NCBI RefSeq assembly: GCF_023028345.1
Contig: NZ_CP095487.1
Coordinates: 2,046,001-2,110,000, forward strand
Source: Halorientalis marina
GTDB lineage: Archaea > Halobacteriota > Halobacteria > Halobacteriales > Haloarculaceae
DNA: 64,000 nucleotides
Direction: 5' to 3'
Shown: in pieces, positions 23,635 through 31,684 of the stretch
Position numbering within the stretch: position 1 is the first letter of the stretch
Layout: the number at the start of each line of letters is the position of its first letter
Program-made: the position numbers and the translations under genes
The notes under the pieces: model-generated
Seen by the model: only the letters and a program-made list of their open reading frames with translations
Told to the model about the DNA's origin: nothing
Database searches by the model: none

Positions 23635-25778
23635 AGTTCCTCCTGATCGATGGTGAGTCGCACGTCGACCGCCGAGACGCCGTCGGGCGTCGCGACGAGC
23701 GGGTTGATGTCCAGTTCCAGGATCGCCGGGAAGTCCGTAACCAGTTGCGAGAGCCGCTGGATCGTCTCGACGATACCGTCCTCGTCGACCGGCTCGCGGC
23801 CGCGGGCGCCACGCAACAGCGGCGCCGAGTCGATGTCGTCGATCATCGCTCGCGCCTCGGGGTCGCTGACCGGCGCGACCCGGACGGTGGTGTCCTCGAG
23901 CACCTCGACGAAGATGCCGCCGAGGCCGAAAAGGAGCAGCGGGCCGAACTGCGGGTCCCGGTTCATGCCGACGATGGTCTCGGTCGCCGCGTCCAGATCG
24001 AGGGTCTCCTGGACCTGAACGCCGAGTATCTTCGCGTCGGACTGGTAGTTGCGGGCCCGGGTCACCAGGTCCTCGTAGGTGTCCTCGACCTCCGAGAGTG
24101 GGACGCCGACCTCCACGCCGCCGATGTCGGACTTGTGGAGGATGTCCGGGCTGACGATCTTCATGACGACCTCGCCGCTCGCGGCCTCGCCATCGCTATC
24201 CTCGTCGGCCGCGTCCGTCTCGTCGAGGATTCGCTCGGCGGCGGCGCGGGCGTCGCCCGGGCTGTCGACGATCTCGCCGTCCGGGATCGGGATGCCGTAC
24301 GCCTCCAGCAGCCCCATCGCCTCGACGCCGAGCCGGTTGGTGTCGCTGTGTTTGGCCTCCAGCAGTATCTCGCGAGCGCGCTCGCGGTCCACGTCGAACC
24401 GTTTCGGCTCCTCGTACTCGCGCTCGCGGATTTCGCGGTACTGCGAGAGGACGTCGAGACTCCGGACGGCGCGTGCGGGGTCGAAGTACGTCGGGATGCC
24501 GACTTCCGAGAGCAGCGCCTGTGCGTCCCGCGTCGAATCACCGCCCATCAGCGAGACGGCGACGGGCGTCCTGTGTTCGTCCTGCAGGTCGACGACGGTC
24601 TCGGCCAGTTCGTCGAACCCCAACGTCGCGGTCGGGCAGGCCAACACGATGGCCGCGCCGACGTTCGGATCGGCGAGCGCGGCGTCGATGGCTCGCTCGA
24701 ACCGCTCGACGTCGGCGTCACCGATCACGTCGACGGGGTTGTAGATGTTGGCCCCGCCGGGGAGCGCGTCGCCGAGGGTCGTTAGCGTCTCCTCGGTGAA
24801 CGATGCCAGTTCGAGTCCGGAATCACCGACGGCGTCGGTCGTCATCACGCCCGGACCGCCGGCGTTCGAGACGATGGCGACCGACTCGTCTTCGGGCAGT
24901 GGCTGGCCCGAGAGGATACCCGCGAAGTCGAACAGCTCCTGGACGGTCTCGACGCGGACGACGCCCGCCTGTTCGAGCCCCGCCTCGTAGGCCTCCTCGC
25001 TGCCGGCCATCGTGCCGGTGTGGGACGCGGCCGCCGAGGCGCCAGCCTCGGTCCGACCGGATTTCACGAGGAGGATCGGCGTCTCCTGTGTCACTTCGCG
25101 GGCGGTTCGGATGAACCCCTCACCGTCGTCGATACCCTCGAGATAGCCCAGGATGACGTCCGTGTCGGGGTCCGAGCCCCACTCGTCGATGAAGTCCCGC
25201 TCGTCGAGAACGGCCTTGTTCCCGAGCGAGACCACGTCCTTGAAGCCGACGTCGCGGTCGTTCGCCCAGTCCAGCACGGCGGTGACGAACGCGCCCGACT
25301 GGCTCATGAAAGAGATATTCCCGGGCTGGGCGTTCTCCGGCCCGAACGTGGCGTTCATACCGACGCCGGTACTCATGACCCCGAGGCTGTTCGGGCCGAC
25401 GAGGTCGAGGTCGTACTCCGCGGCGACCTCCTTCAGCCGCCGTTCGCGGGCGGCGCCCTCGCTGCCGGCCTCGCTGAACCCGGCGGTGATGACGACGACG
25501 TTCTCGATGCCGGCCTCACCGCAGCCCTCGACCATCTCGATGGCGATGCTCGCGGGGACCACCACGACTGCCACGTCAACCGGTTCGGCGACTGCCGTAA
25601 TGTCGTCGACGCAGTCGATCCCGAGTACCCGATCCGCGTTCGGGTTCACCGGGACGACGTCCCCATCGAAGTCCGCCTGGAGGTTCTCGGTGATGGCACG
25701 GCCCACCGACCCCTGCTGTTCGCTCGCGCCGATGACCGCGACCCGGTCGGGCGCGAACATCGAAGCTAACTCACCCAT
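23631..25778 (-). CDS. acd: Acetyl-CoA synthetase (ADP-forming), fused alpha-beta
   Basis: Converts acetyl-CoA (or another acyl-CoA), ADP and Pi to acid, ATP and CoA, the archaeal route of energy-conserving acetate formation. The 715-residue chain carries both subunits: CoA-binding Rossmann domain (RVAVIGASEQQGSVGRAI), ligase domains with MSQSGAFVTAVLDWA, the phospho-histidine His253 in ASHTGTMAGS, and a C-terminal ATP-grasp half (VVMKIVSPDILHKSDIGGVEVGV, FGPLLLFGLGGIFVEVLEDT). The fused form is known from Haloarcula marismortui. An acidic linker with a DEDSDGEA run separates the halves. First gene of a two-gene operon with the DRTGG protein. Acyl-CoA preference cannot be told. Confidence 0.93.
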   Translation of the reverse strand: MGELASMFAPDRVAVIGASEQQGSVGRAITENLQADFDGDVVPVNPNADRVLGIDCVDDITAVAEPVDVAVVVVPASIAIEMVEGCGEAGIENVVVITAGFSEAGSEGAARERRLKEVAAEYDLDLVGPNSLGVMSTGVGMNATFGPENAQPGNISFMSQSGAFVTAVLDWANDRDVGFKDVVSLGNKAVLDERDFIDEWGSDPDTDVILGYLEGIDDGEGFIRTAREVTQETPILLVKSGRTEAGASAAASHTGTMAGSEEAYEAGLEQAGVVRVETVQELFDFAGILSGQPLPEDESVAIVSNAGGPGVMTTDAVGDSGLELASFTEETLTTLGDALPGGANIYNPVDVIGDADVERFERAIDAALADPNVGAAIVLACPTATLGFDELAETVVDLQDEHRTPVAVSLMGGDSTRDAQALLSEVGIPTYFDPARAVRSLDVLSQYREIREREYEEPKRFDVDRERAREILLEAKHSDTNRLGVEAMGLLEAYGIPIPDGEIVDSPGDARAAAERILDETDAADEDSDGEAASGEVVMKIVSPDILHKSDIGGVEVGVPLSEVEDTYEDLVTRARNYQSDAKILGVQVQETLDLDAATETIVGMNRDPQFGPLLLFGLGGIFVEVLEDTTVRVAPVSDPEARAMIDDIDSAPLLRGARGREPVDEDGIVETIQRLSQLVTDFPAILELDINPLVATPDGVSAVDVRLTIDQEEL

Positions 25779-25876
25779 CGTGTCACGTCGATGGTTCGCC
25801 CTGCCGTCTCAAATAGTTCGGGTTGGCGGACGGGACCACGGCACGCGACGGGACGGTGACTGCCAACGGGCGTTTC

Positions 25877-26353
25877 TCACTCGGCGAGGTCTGCCGGGTC
25901 CGCGCCGGAGAGGTCCACCAGGCGGTCGGGGGCGATGGGGAAGACCGCCTCGGGCGTCCCGGCCGCGGCCCAGACCGTCTCGAAGCCCTCGAGCGTTTCG
26001 TCGAGGTAGACCGGCACCGCCGTCTCGTGGCAGAACGGGGGGACGCCGCCGATAGACCAGCCCAACGTCTCCTTGACCTCGTCGGCCTCGGCCATCCGCA
26101 CGTCGGTTTCGTCCACGCCGCGGCGGTCGGCGAGTTTCGCGTGACTCACGCGATTCGCGCCGCTGGTGATCGAGACGACGAGCTGATCGGCCGCCACGAG
26201 GGCGATGGCGCTGGCGATCTGGGCCACGTCACAGCCGATGGCTTCGGCCGCGTCGGCGGCCGTCTTCGTCCCCTCGGGGAACTCGTGGACCTCCACGTCG
26301 AAGTCGTACTCGTCTGCGGCGCGCTCGCTGAACTCGACTGCTCGCTCGTGCAT
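25877..26353 (-). CDS. YbaK/ProX-type aminoacyl-tRNA deacylase
   Basis: A 158-residue single-domain protein of the YbaK/EbsC superfamily, which hydrolyses mischarged Cys- or Ala-tRNA(Pro) and related species in trans. Recognisable are the N-terminal TKTAADAAEAIGCDVAQIASAIAL, the substrate-pocket lysine region RVSHAKLADRRGV and the IGGVPPFCHETAVPVYLDETLEGFETVWAAAGTPEAVFPI loop (family GGxxP motif). Monocistronic; about 48 bp separates its promoter side from the psd stop. Substrate specificity not determined. Confidence 0.88.
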   Translation of the reverse strand: MHERAVEFSERAADEYDFDVEVHEFPEGTKTAADAAEAIGCDVAQIASAIALVAADQLVVSITSGANRVSHAKLADRRGVDETDVRMAEADEVKETLGWSIGGVPPFCHETAVPVYLDETLEGFETVWAAAGTPEAVFPIAPDRLVDLSGADPADLAE

Positions 26354-26401
26354 GGCCGGGTTCTCGAAGCCGGGGAAAAATACCCTTTCGGCGTGGCGCC
26401 G

Positions 26402-26995
26402 TCACTCCGTAGCCAGCACCGTCTCGCCCGCGGTGACGCGGTCGCCGGACTCGACCGCGAGGGTAGACGGGTCGGTTTCGGGGGGAAAGAGCACGTCCAC
26501 GCGGCTCCCGAAGGAGATGTGTCCGAGACGCTCGCCGCGGTCGAGTTCGTCCCCAGGCTCGACGTAGGGGTGGATACGGCGGGCGACTGCGCCGGCGACG
26601 AGCGTGACCTCGTACTCGCCGAAGTCGACGGCGAGTCGCTCGTTGCGATCCGAGGCCTTGGTGAACGCCGGCCAGTGCCCGCCCGGAGAGTGGGTCACCG
26701 ACTCGACGACGCCCGCGACCGGCGCGCGATTGACGTGGACGTCGTGGAGGTTCATGAAGATGCCAACGCGGACGCGGTCGCCCTCCGTCCTGATCACGGA
26801 AACGCGCCCGTCTGCGGGGGCCAGGACGCCCGATTCCGGCGGGTCACGCGCCGGGTCGCGATGGAAGCCGAGGGCTGCTCCGGCGAGAGCGAGGACGGCC
26901 AGCCAGCCCCGTGGGAACCGGCGGCGCAGGAGCGCGGCGAGCGCGGCGACCGGGAGCGCGTACCGCCAGGCGCCGGGTACGAACGGGTTCCGCAT
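26402..26995 (-). CDS. psd: Phosphatidylserine decarboxylase, archaeal type
   Basis: Decarboxylates archaetidylserine to archaetidylethanolamine in membrane lipid synthesis; pyruvoyl enzyme formed by self-cleavage. The 197-residue protein starts MRNPFVPGAW with one or two hydrophobic helices (residues ~10-45) that anchor it. The family motifs follow: VLAPADGRVS, MNLHDVHVNRAP (catalytic His) and the C-terminal self-cleavage Gly-Ser in FGSRVDVLFP. This short form is typical of archaea. The ATG at 26995 is the natural start; the long upstream open frame is arginine/serine-rich and antisense to the next gene. Archaeal lipid substrate is from family knowledge. Confidence 0.88.
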   Translation of the reverse strand: MRNPFVPGAWRYALPVAALAALLRRRFPRGWLAVLALAGAALGFHRDPARDPPESGVLAPADGRVSVIRTEGDRVRVGIFMNLHDVHVNRAPVAGVVESVTHSPGGHWPAFTKASDRNERLAVDFGEYEVTLVAGAVARRIHPYVEPGDELDRGERLGHISFGSRVDVLFPPETDPSTLAVESGDRVTAGETVLATE

Positions 26996-27110
26996 ACTCC
27001 CGAGTACGGCACCGGCGTAACGAACCTTTCGACCTGGGCGCTTCGTGCCTTTCCGGCTCGCCTGCTCCGTCACGGCCAACCGTTTTGGTGCGCGCGGCCG
27101 ACGGCCCTGC

Positions 27111-27482
27111 ATGGCCGACGACCTCCTGCGAACCTTCGACGACGACATCGTCGCGCTCGTGGCCGACAGGACCGAACCGACGGCCGAGCGCCTGACCGAA
27201 CTCCTCCGTGCCCACCAACAGCAGGTCAGGGACAACCCCGGTGTCGAGGACATCGTCTACGAGTGGCGCTCGCAGTTCCACGAGGCGCCCCTGCTCCACC
27301 GCACTGCGGACGCCTACTACCTGCGCCTGCGCACCCACGTCTGGGAGGAGTTCGCGAGCGCGCTCGACATCCCCGATGTCGAACTGGACGCCCTCCTCGA
27401 CGCCCACGAGGAGCAGGTCCGCCGCGAGACTGGGGCCGAACGCGGCGAGAACGAGCGGTTCATGGTCCTCACGAGGGAGTGA
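27111..27482 (+). CDS. Haloarchaeal hypothetical protein (123 aa)
   Basis: A 123-residue, acidic, mostly helical cytosolic protein beginning MADDLLRTFDDDIVALV. It contains IVYEWRSQFHEAPLLHRTADAYYLRLRTHVWEEF and a C-terminal LLDAHEEQVRRETGAERGENERFMVLTRE. No membrane segment, Cys motif or recognisable catalytic site. The ATG at 27111 is preferred to an upstream codon encoding basic residues. Its stop overlaps the next ATG (TGATG), so it is co-translated with the nitrilase-family hydrolase and may function with it. Family not recognised. Confidence 0.7.
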   Translation: MADDLLRTFDDDIVALVADRTEPTAERLTELLRAHQQQVRDNPGVEDIVYEWRSQFHEAPLLHRTADAYYLRLRTHVWEEFASALDIPDVELDALLDAHEEQVRRETGAERGENERFMVLTRE

Positions 27483-28258
27483 TGACGCGGGACCCACCGA
27501 CCGTCGCGGCCTGTCAGCTCGCCGTCGACGACCTCGCCGTCGACCGGAACCGCGACAGGGTCCGTAACCGCCTCCGGGACCTCCCCGACGCGGTGGACCT
27601 CGCGGTGTTCCCCGAGCAGGTGCTCACCGGGTTCGCTCCCGACGACCGGATTCACGACGCCGCAATCGAGCGGGACGGGCCGGCGGTGACTGCCGTCCAC
27701 GACGCCGCGAGGGAGCGCGACATCGCGGCGCTCGTGGGATTCGTCGAGGACGGCGACGAGGGGTACTACAACGCCGCGGCGTACCTCACGCCCGACGGGT
27801 CGACGACCGTCTACCGGAAGCGCCACCTCTGGGCGGGCGAGCGGGACCTCCTCGACGCCGGGACCGAACGCGTCCGGGTCGAGACGCCGGCGGGGACGGC
27901 GGCGGTCCTCACCTGTTACGACCTCAATTTCGTCGAGGAGAGCGCGGCGTCGACCGACCCGTCGGTCCGGCTCCTGCTCGTTCCGGGCGCCTGGCCGGCG
28001 GCTCACAGCGAGAACTGGCGCCTCCTGGTTCGCTCCCGGGCACTCGACGGCGTCCGCTGGGCTGTCGCGGCCGGTCGAACCGGTCGACGCGACCTCGGCG
28101 ACGCGCCACCAGCCGCGTACGCCGGGCGGTCACTGGTCGCGTATCCGAACGGTGAGGTTGCGTCCGCGCTCACGCGGGACTCCGGTACCGTCGTCGCCGA
28201 CCTCGACCCGGCGACCCTGGACCGCGCGCGGACCCAGGTCGGGGTCTTCGACAACTAG
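27482..28258 (+). CDS. Carbon-nitrogen hydrolase (nitrilase superfamily)
   Basis: A 258-residue CN-hydrolase. The catalytic triad is visible: Glu45 in VFPEQVLTG, Lys in VYRKRHLWAGE and the nucleophile Cys in AAVLTCYDLNFVE. The family hydrolyses amides or nitriles (omega-amidase, N-carbamoyl hydrolase, NAD synthetase glutaminase domain and others). The substrate is not predictable here; the residue after Cys (Tyr) and the E-K-C spacing are normal. It is translationally coupled to the upstream 123-residue protein. Length is near the family norm of 260-280. Confidence 0.85.
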   Translation: MTRDPPTVAACQLAVDDLAVDRNRDRVRNRLRDLPDAVDLAVFPEQVLTGFAPDDRIHDAAIERDGPAVTAVHDAARERDIAALVGFVEDGDEGYYNAAAYLTPDGSTTVYRKRHLWAGERDLLDAGTERVRVETPAGTAAVLTCYDLNFVEESAASTDPSVRLLLVPGAWPAAHSENWRLLVRSRALDGVRWAVAAGRTGRRDLGDAPPAAYAGRSLVAYPNGEVASALTRDSGTVVADLDPATLDRARTQVGVFDN

Positions 28259-28282
28259 ATTCCAGATACCTGAAATCGAGTT

Positions 28283-28298
28283 TTGGGTTTGCCAAAAA
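28283..28298. promoter_or_regulatory. Iron-box palindrome upstream of dpsA
   Basis: TTTGGG-TTTG-CCAAAA, with one mismatch to the window consensus TTTWGG-N4-CCWAAA. It lies about 53-68 bp before the dpsA ATG and upstream of a TATA-like GTTTAAGT at about 28318-28325. Such A/T-flanked GG/CC palindromes are bound by DtxR-family metalloregulators (SirR/Idr type) in haloarchaea. Confidence 0.65.
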
Positions 28299-28350
28299 TA
28301 TCTTCTAAGAGGCAATGTTTAAGTAGGTGCCGAGGCTATCTAGAGGCGTA

Positions 28351-28896
28351 ATGAGTACTCAGAAGTCCGTCCGGAAAGAGTTCGGTGACGTCGAAGAGAG
28401 CGAACTCCGTCTGGGCCAGGAGAAATCCGAGCAGATCGTCGACGCGCTCAACACGGACCTCGCGGACACCTATACGCTGTACCACCAGCTCCGAAAGCAC
28501 CACTGGAACGTCGAGGGTGCGGAGTTCCGCGACCTCCACCTCTTCCTCGGTGAAGCCGCTGAGAACGCTGAGGCGGCCGGCGACGAGATCGCCGAGCGAC
28601 TCCAGGCACTCGGGGGCACGCCGGTAGCCAGTATGCCCAACCAGGCGGAGATGGCGACGGTAGAACCCGAGGACGGGAACGTCTACGATATCCGCACGTC
28701 GCTGAAAAACGACCTCGAGATGTACGGCGACGTTATCGAGAGCCTCCGCGACCACGTCGAACTCGCGACGAACCTGGGCGACCACGCGACCGCACAGATC
28801 CTCCGTGATATCCTCGTCCAGACCGAGGAAGACGCCCACCACATCGAGCACTACCTCGAGGACGACACGCTGGTTTTCGAGACCTCGTCGGAATAG
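28351..28896 (+). CDS. dpsA: DpsA, ferritin-like DNA-protecting/iron-storage protein
   Basis: A 181-residue dodecameric Dps-type protein that oxidises Fe(II), stores ferric iron and protects DNA from oxidative damage. Family features are the N-terminal helix LNTDLADTYTLYHQLRKHHWNVEGAEFRDLHLFLGEAAENAEAAGDEIAERLQALGG, which carries the inter-subunit ferroxidase ligands (His in HHWNV; Asp/Glu in HLFLGEAAENAEAAGDEIAER), and a C-terminal EEDAHHIEHYL helix. It is close to the Halobacterium DpsA in length. Upstream is an iron box, downstream a T7 run that should end transcription. Iron-responsive control is supported by the operator. Confidence 0.95.
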   Translation: MSTQKSVRKEFGDVEESELRLGQEKSEQIVDALNTDLADTYTLYHQLRKHHWNVEGAEFRDLHLFLGEAAENAEAAGDEIAERLQALGGTPVASMPNQAEMATVEPEDGNVYDIRTSLKNDLEMYGDVIESLRDHVELATNLGDHATAQILRDILVQTEEDAHHIEHYLEDDTLVFETSSE

Positions 28897-28913
28897 AACG
28901 CCCGCCAGAAACC

Positions 28914-28920
28914 GTTTTTT
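28914..28920 (+). terminator. T-run terminator after dpsA
   Basis: A run of seven T residues following a GC-rich stretch, 18 bp beyond the dpsA stop. Archaeal transcription stops at such runs without a hairpin. It also falls just before the convergent 59-residue gene's stop. Confidence 0.6.
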
Positions 28921-28924
28921 GCGG

Positions 28925-29104
28925 TTATCGCCAGCTATCGACTGCGAGGTCCGTCGCGATCCACCCGTCGCTGTTCCCCTCTTCCGTGAACACGACTCTG
29001 TCGGGGCTCGTCGCGTGGGCCGTCACCGTCGGTGCGTCCGGCTCCGACTCCGGTTCGGCGTCGGACTCCCCGGCGCGGGCCCCCTGCCGCTCTGATTCTG
29101 CCAT
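28925..29104 (-). CDS. Small haloarchaeal protein (59 aa, DUF7331-like) under iron control
   Basis: A 59-residue acidic protein: an N-terminus rich in Glu/Asp/Pro (MAESERQGARAGESDAEPE), then the more conserved tail RVVFTEEGNSDGWIATDLAVDSWR, whose WI.TD.AVD ending resembles a family of short haloarchaeal proteins (DUF7331 from memory). It is missed by length filters but has an intact frame with ATG at 29104 and stop at 28925. Immediately upstream on its own strand are two iron-box palindromes (29112-29127 and 29138-29153), so it should be strongly iron-regulated. It converges with dpsA across a T-run. Function unknown. Confidence 0.7.
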   Translation of the reverse strand: MAESERQGARAGESDAEPESEPDAPTVTAHATSPDRVVFTEEGNSDGWIATDLAVDSWR

Positions 29105-29111
29105 ATCGAGA

Positions 29112-29127
29112 GTTAGGCATACCTAAA
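29112..29127. promoter_or_regulatory. Iron-box palindrome, proximal copy
   Basis: GTTAGG-CATA-CCTAAA, 8 bp upstream of the 59-residue gene's ATG. Same 6-4-6 architecture as the other boxes. Being this close to the start it would overlap a leaderless transcription start and act as a repressor site. Confidence 0.65.
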
Positions 29128-29137
29128 GACAAAAAGG

Positions 29138-29153
29138 TTTTGGTACGCCTAAT
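29138..29153. promoter_or_regulatory. Iron-box palindrome, distal copy
   Basis: TTTTGG-TACG-CCTAAT, centred 26 bp from the proximal copy and overlapping the 3' end (stop codon) of the next gene. Two boxes about two and a half helical turns apart could bind a regulator on both sides of the core promoter. Confidence 0.6.
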
Positions 29154-29742
29154 CCCGTACCGGAAGCCAGCCGGTTTCGGGGTCGTCGGCCGCGAAGTGC
29201 CAACGCTGGCGCGGAGTCGGGTCGGCATCCACCTCGACGACGGCATCGAAGAGGGGCTCGAGCCGTCTGACGGTGTCGCTCCGGTACGCGGCGGCGGTGT
29301 GAGCGTGCGCGAGGCCGTCTGCCGCCCGGGTCCGTTCGAGGATGGCGGCGAGCAACGGTGCGGTCCGGTCGAGCCCTGCAGTCTCGACGAGGCAGTCGAG
29401 GGGGCCGATACAGACACGCAGTTCGGCGGCGTCGAGTCCGCGGTCGGCCAGCGTGTCGATGCGGCCGAGCACGTCGTGGCCGAGACGAGACAGTCGCGGC
29501 GTCGCCGGACCCTCGTCTTTCCCCGCTGCGGTCCCACCGACCGCTCGCCGTCGCCTTTCCCCGCCAGGCACACAGTTTTCCGGGGAGAGCGTGACGACTC
29601 GCCGCTCTGTGGCCGCATCGCCACGGAACCGCCGACAGAGTGCGTCGTGGCCGTCGGTACCCACGACGAGAACCCCTCCCCCGCAACGCTTGAGGCCTGC
29701 CAGACGACCGGGCAGGTGCGTCATCGCTGGCTCGACGGTCAT
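29149..29742 (-). CDS. DUF7504-like haloarchaeal protein
   Basis: A 197-residue protein. The N-terminal half has strand-loop elements of a RecA/KaiC-like fold without Walker A (VLVVGTDGHDALCRRFRGD, VVTLSPENCVPGG). The second half has GLDAAELRVCIGPLDCLVETAGLDRTAPLLAAILERTRAADGLAHAHTAA, resembling ATPase-derived signalling proteins of haloarchaea that lack the phosphate loop. The ATG at 29742 was chosen; a second ATG six codons in is equally good. The stop sits within the distal iron box. The upstream region (29743-29800) is AT-rich with a TATA-like ATATATTATG. Family number is from memory; function unknown. Confidence 0.6.
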   Translation of the reverse strand: MTVEPAMTHLPGRLAGLKRCGGGVLVVGTDGHDALCRRFRGDAATERRVVTLSPENCVPGGERRRRAVGGTAAGKDEGPATPRLSRLGHDVLGRIDTLADRGLDAAELRVCIGPLDCLVETAGLDRTAPLLAAILERTRAADGLAHAHTAAAYRSDTVRRLEPLFDAVVEVDADPTPRQRWHFAADDPETGWLPVRD

Positions 29743-29848
29743 CGTTCCAAATTTAGCGCGAGTGATGCATAATATATGAATTCGCTTCGGCGTTCGAAAC
29801 GGTGGGGGCCGACGTGGACTTTTGGTGTCGGGCCTGTAACGGCGACGT

Positions 29849-30406
29849 ATGGCCGACCGCCCCGACGACCCGAACCTGGTTCGACTCACCGCGGACCTCG
29901 CGCGCTCGCTCCGCGACCTCCAGCGGGAACTCGAAACGCGACGCGACCCGCGGCTACCGACTCCCGGGGACCTCCTCCGGTTCACCGACGAGGTGGCGAT
30001 TCCGGCGGCGATACTCCTGCTCGAGACGAACGTCCGCGCGCTTCGCCTCCTCCAGCGGGCGATTCGGCTGGCTGACGACCGCGGCGGCCGGCCGAGCGAC
30101 CAGGGTGCAGTGAGCGACCGCGCGGCGTCGCTCGGTCGGGTAACACTCGAACGACTCGATACTGCTCTCGCCGACGTACAGGACGCTATCGAGGGCCGCC
30201 CGGCCGACGACGACGCCCGGGAACTGCTCGACGAGGCCAGGGAACTCCGACGCGAAATCGACGACCGACTGACCGAACGGGCCGAACCGCCAGCGGACGC
30301 GACGACCGATGCCGACGCTGACGCCGACGAGACGGTCCGGGAAGTCCCGGTCGACGTGGAGGCGGAACTCCGGTCGATCAGGGACGAAGTCGACGACGAC
30401 GAATGA
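29849..30406 (+). CDS. Acidic helical haloarchaeal protein (185 aa)
   Basis: A 185-residue, highly charged, all-helical protein. The first half has an LTADLARSLRDLQRELETRRDP heptad-like segment and a hydrophobic helix AIPAAILLLETNVRALRLLQRAI. The last ~70 residues are extremely acidic (DADADADETVREVPVDVEAELRSIRDEVDDDE). No signal peptide or Cys. It looks like a conserved haloarchaeal protein of unknown function (similar to DUF7547, from memory). The ATG at 29849 follows a GC-rich leader. Confidence 0.65.
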   Translation: MADRPDDPNLVRLTADLARSLRDLQRELETRRDPRLPTPGDLLRFTDEVAIPAAILLLETNVRALRLLQRAIRLADDRGGRPSDQGAVSDRAASLGRVTLERLDTALADVQDAIEGRPADDDARELLDEARELRREIDDRLTERAEPPADATTDADADADETVREVPVDVEAELRSIRDEVDDDE

Positions 30407-30561
30407 CCGGAGGTTGATATGTAGACGGATATACCCGTCCGTTCGGTGTCTGATACCCCGGTCGTAGACAGACCCCTCCGGAGTCGTGGGTTGTGTCACA
30501 GTCACAATACACGCCCACATAGCGGGTTTTATTTGTTACAGCGTGGAGGCTCTGAACGCAA

Positions 30562-31062
30562 ATGACCGGAAACGGGATATCGGAGGGAGTCCGGGTCGAA
30601 CTGTACGCCCGGTCGTCGCTGCCGACAGTGGCTACGCGGCGACGTGAGTCGGTCGAGAACCGGCTGGAAGAGACGGTCGAGGAGGGCCACATCGAAACCA
30701 TCGAGACGGAGACCTACCGGAAGAAGGTCCCGCTCGACGAGCCGTCGCCCGAACGGGCACTCTACGAGCGGTTCGAGGAGTGGGCGAGCGACGTCGGCGT
30801 CAGCCTCGACCCCTTCTTCGACACGCGTGAGTGTTACTCGATGGACACCGGCGAACGCGGGCAGCGGCTCGTCCTGCCCGCCCTCTGTATCGCCATCTAC
30901 CGGAACGACCGGCTCCAGACGGTCTATCCCCACTCCACGCCACAGGGGTCCCGGACCGTTCTGGACTGTCTCAACGCTATCGAGACCGTCGAGACCGACC
31001 CACGTGCGTTCGAGACCGACGACGTCGACACGCGCGAGGAAGACCCCATCGAAGCCGAGTGA
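30562..31062 (+). CDS. Tandem paralogue 1 of an unnamed haloarchaeal family (166 aa)
   Basis: First of three consecutive related genes. Shared layout: a short N-terminal beta-strand (VELYARSS), a helix-turn region with RRR (TVATRRRESVENRLEETVEEG), a beta strand ending in a basic patch, a helix (ERFEEWASDVGVSLDPFFDTRECYS), a hydrophobic strand (LPALCIAIYRNDRLQTVYPHS) and a final helix (TVLDCLNAIET). The DTRECYS and YPHST motifs are conserved between copies. No membrane segments and no recognised fold; small regulatory or nucleic-acid-binding protein is a guess. Own promoter (TATTT run near 30528-30534) and a T7 terminator follow. Confidence 0.7.
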   Translation: MTGNGISEGVRVELYARSSLPTVATRRRESVENRLEETVEEGHIETIETETYRKKVPLDEPSPERALYERFEEWASDVGVSLDPFFDTRECYSMDTGERGQRLVLPALCIAIYRNDRLQTVYPHSTPQGSRTVLDCLNAIETVETDPRAFETDDVDTREEDPIEAE

Positions 31063-31095
31063 CCCGTTCTCACGACACGGGAATTCCGGGGGGTG

Positions 31096-31102
31096 TTTTT
31101 TT
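31096..31102 (+). terminator. T-run terminator after tandem paralogue 1
   Basis: Seven consecutive T residues 34 bp beyond the stop of the first paralogue, following a G-rich stretch. Separates its transcription from that of the second copy. Confidence 0.55.
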
Positions 31103-31135
31103 GCGCTCGCGTGACAGGTCCACGTGGGAGCGCCG

Positions 31136-31615
31136 ATGACCGCAACGAGCACGCGCCGCCTCGAACTGTACTGTCGGGCCGAGACGATGGGGTTGGCCGG
31201 GCGCAGGCAGGACGCTATCGAAACCCGAGCCCGTGAACTCGCCGCCACCGATGCCGTCGACGAACTCGACGTGATCGCGACCGAGCGAAAGCCGTCCCTG
31301 GGTGCCCACGGGCCACAGGATCCGCGGGCAATCGCTGCCTTCGGGCGGTTCCGGGAGTGGGCCGACGAGACCGGGGTCCGTCTCCATCCGGCCTTCGACA
31401 CGCGCGAGTGTTACTCCTGGGAGACCGGTCGGCCGTACACCGCGCTGGTCGTCCCCGTCGTCGCCCTCGCCGTCTACGAGGACGATGCCCTGGTCGCCGT
31501 CTATCCCCACGGGACCGACCCGCACCGATCCGTCTTCGACGGTCTCTGTGCCATCGAAACCGGCGGGCTGCCGGCACCGACGGACGAGGACCGGGCGCTC
31601 GTCCCCGCGGAGTGA
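31136..31615 (+). CDS. Tandem paralogue 2 of the unnamed haloarchaeal family (159 aa)
   Basis: A 159-residue relative of the gene before it. The aligned landmarks are RLELYCRAET (strand), RRQDAIETRARELAATDAVDELDV (helix), FREWADETGVRLHPAFDTRECYSWETG, VVALAVYEDDALVAVYPHGTDP and a terminal helix SVFDGLCAIETGGLPAP. The DTRECYS motif is identical to copy 1. The ATG at 31136 is preferred to a GTG 12 bp upstream. It begins about 70 bp after copy 1, with a T-run terminator between, so it is probably transcribed separately. Confidence 0.7.
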   Translation: MTATSTRRLELYCRAETMGLAGRRQDAIETRARELAATDAVDELDVIATERKPSLGAHGPQDPRAIAAFGRFREWADETGVRLHPAFDTRECYSWETGRPYTALVVPVVALAVYEDDALVAVYPHGTDPHRSVFDGLCAIETGGLPAPTDEDRALVPAE

Positions 31616-31684
31616 CCCCCGGGGACTTGCCCGGTGTCTGCCACGTTCGCGAACAGCTATACTCTCTCCCGGCGTCGGGGCCGT

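Noticed and set aside
25823..28258. 811-residue open frame from 25823 through the nitrilase gene
   Set aside because: The upstream two-thirds is the opposite strand of the YbaK and psd genes; only the part from 27482 shows a real protein.
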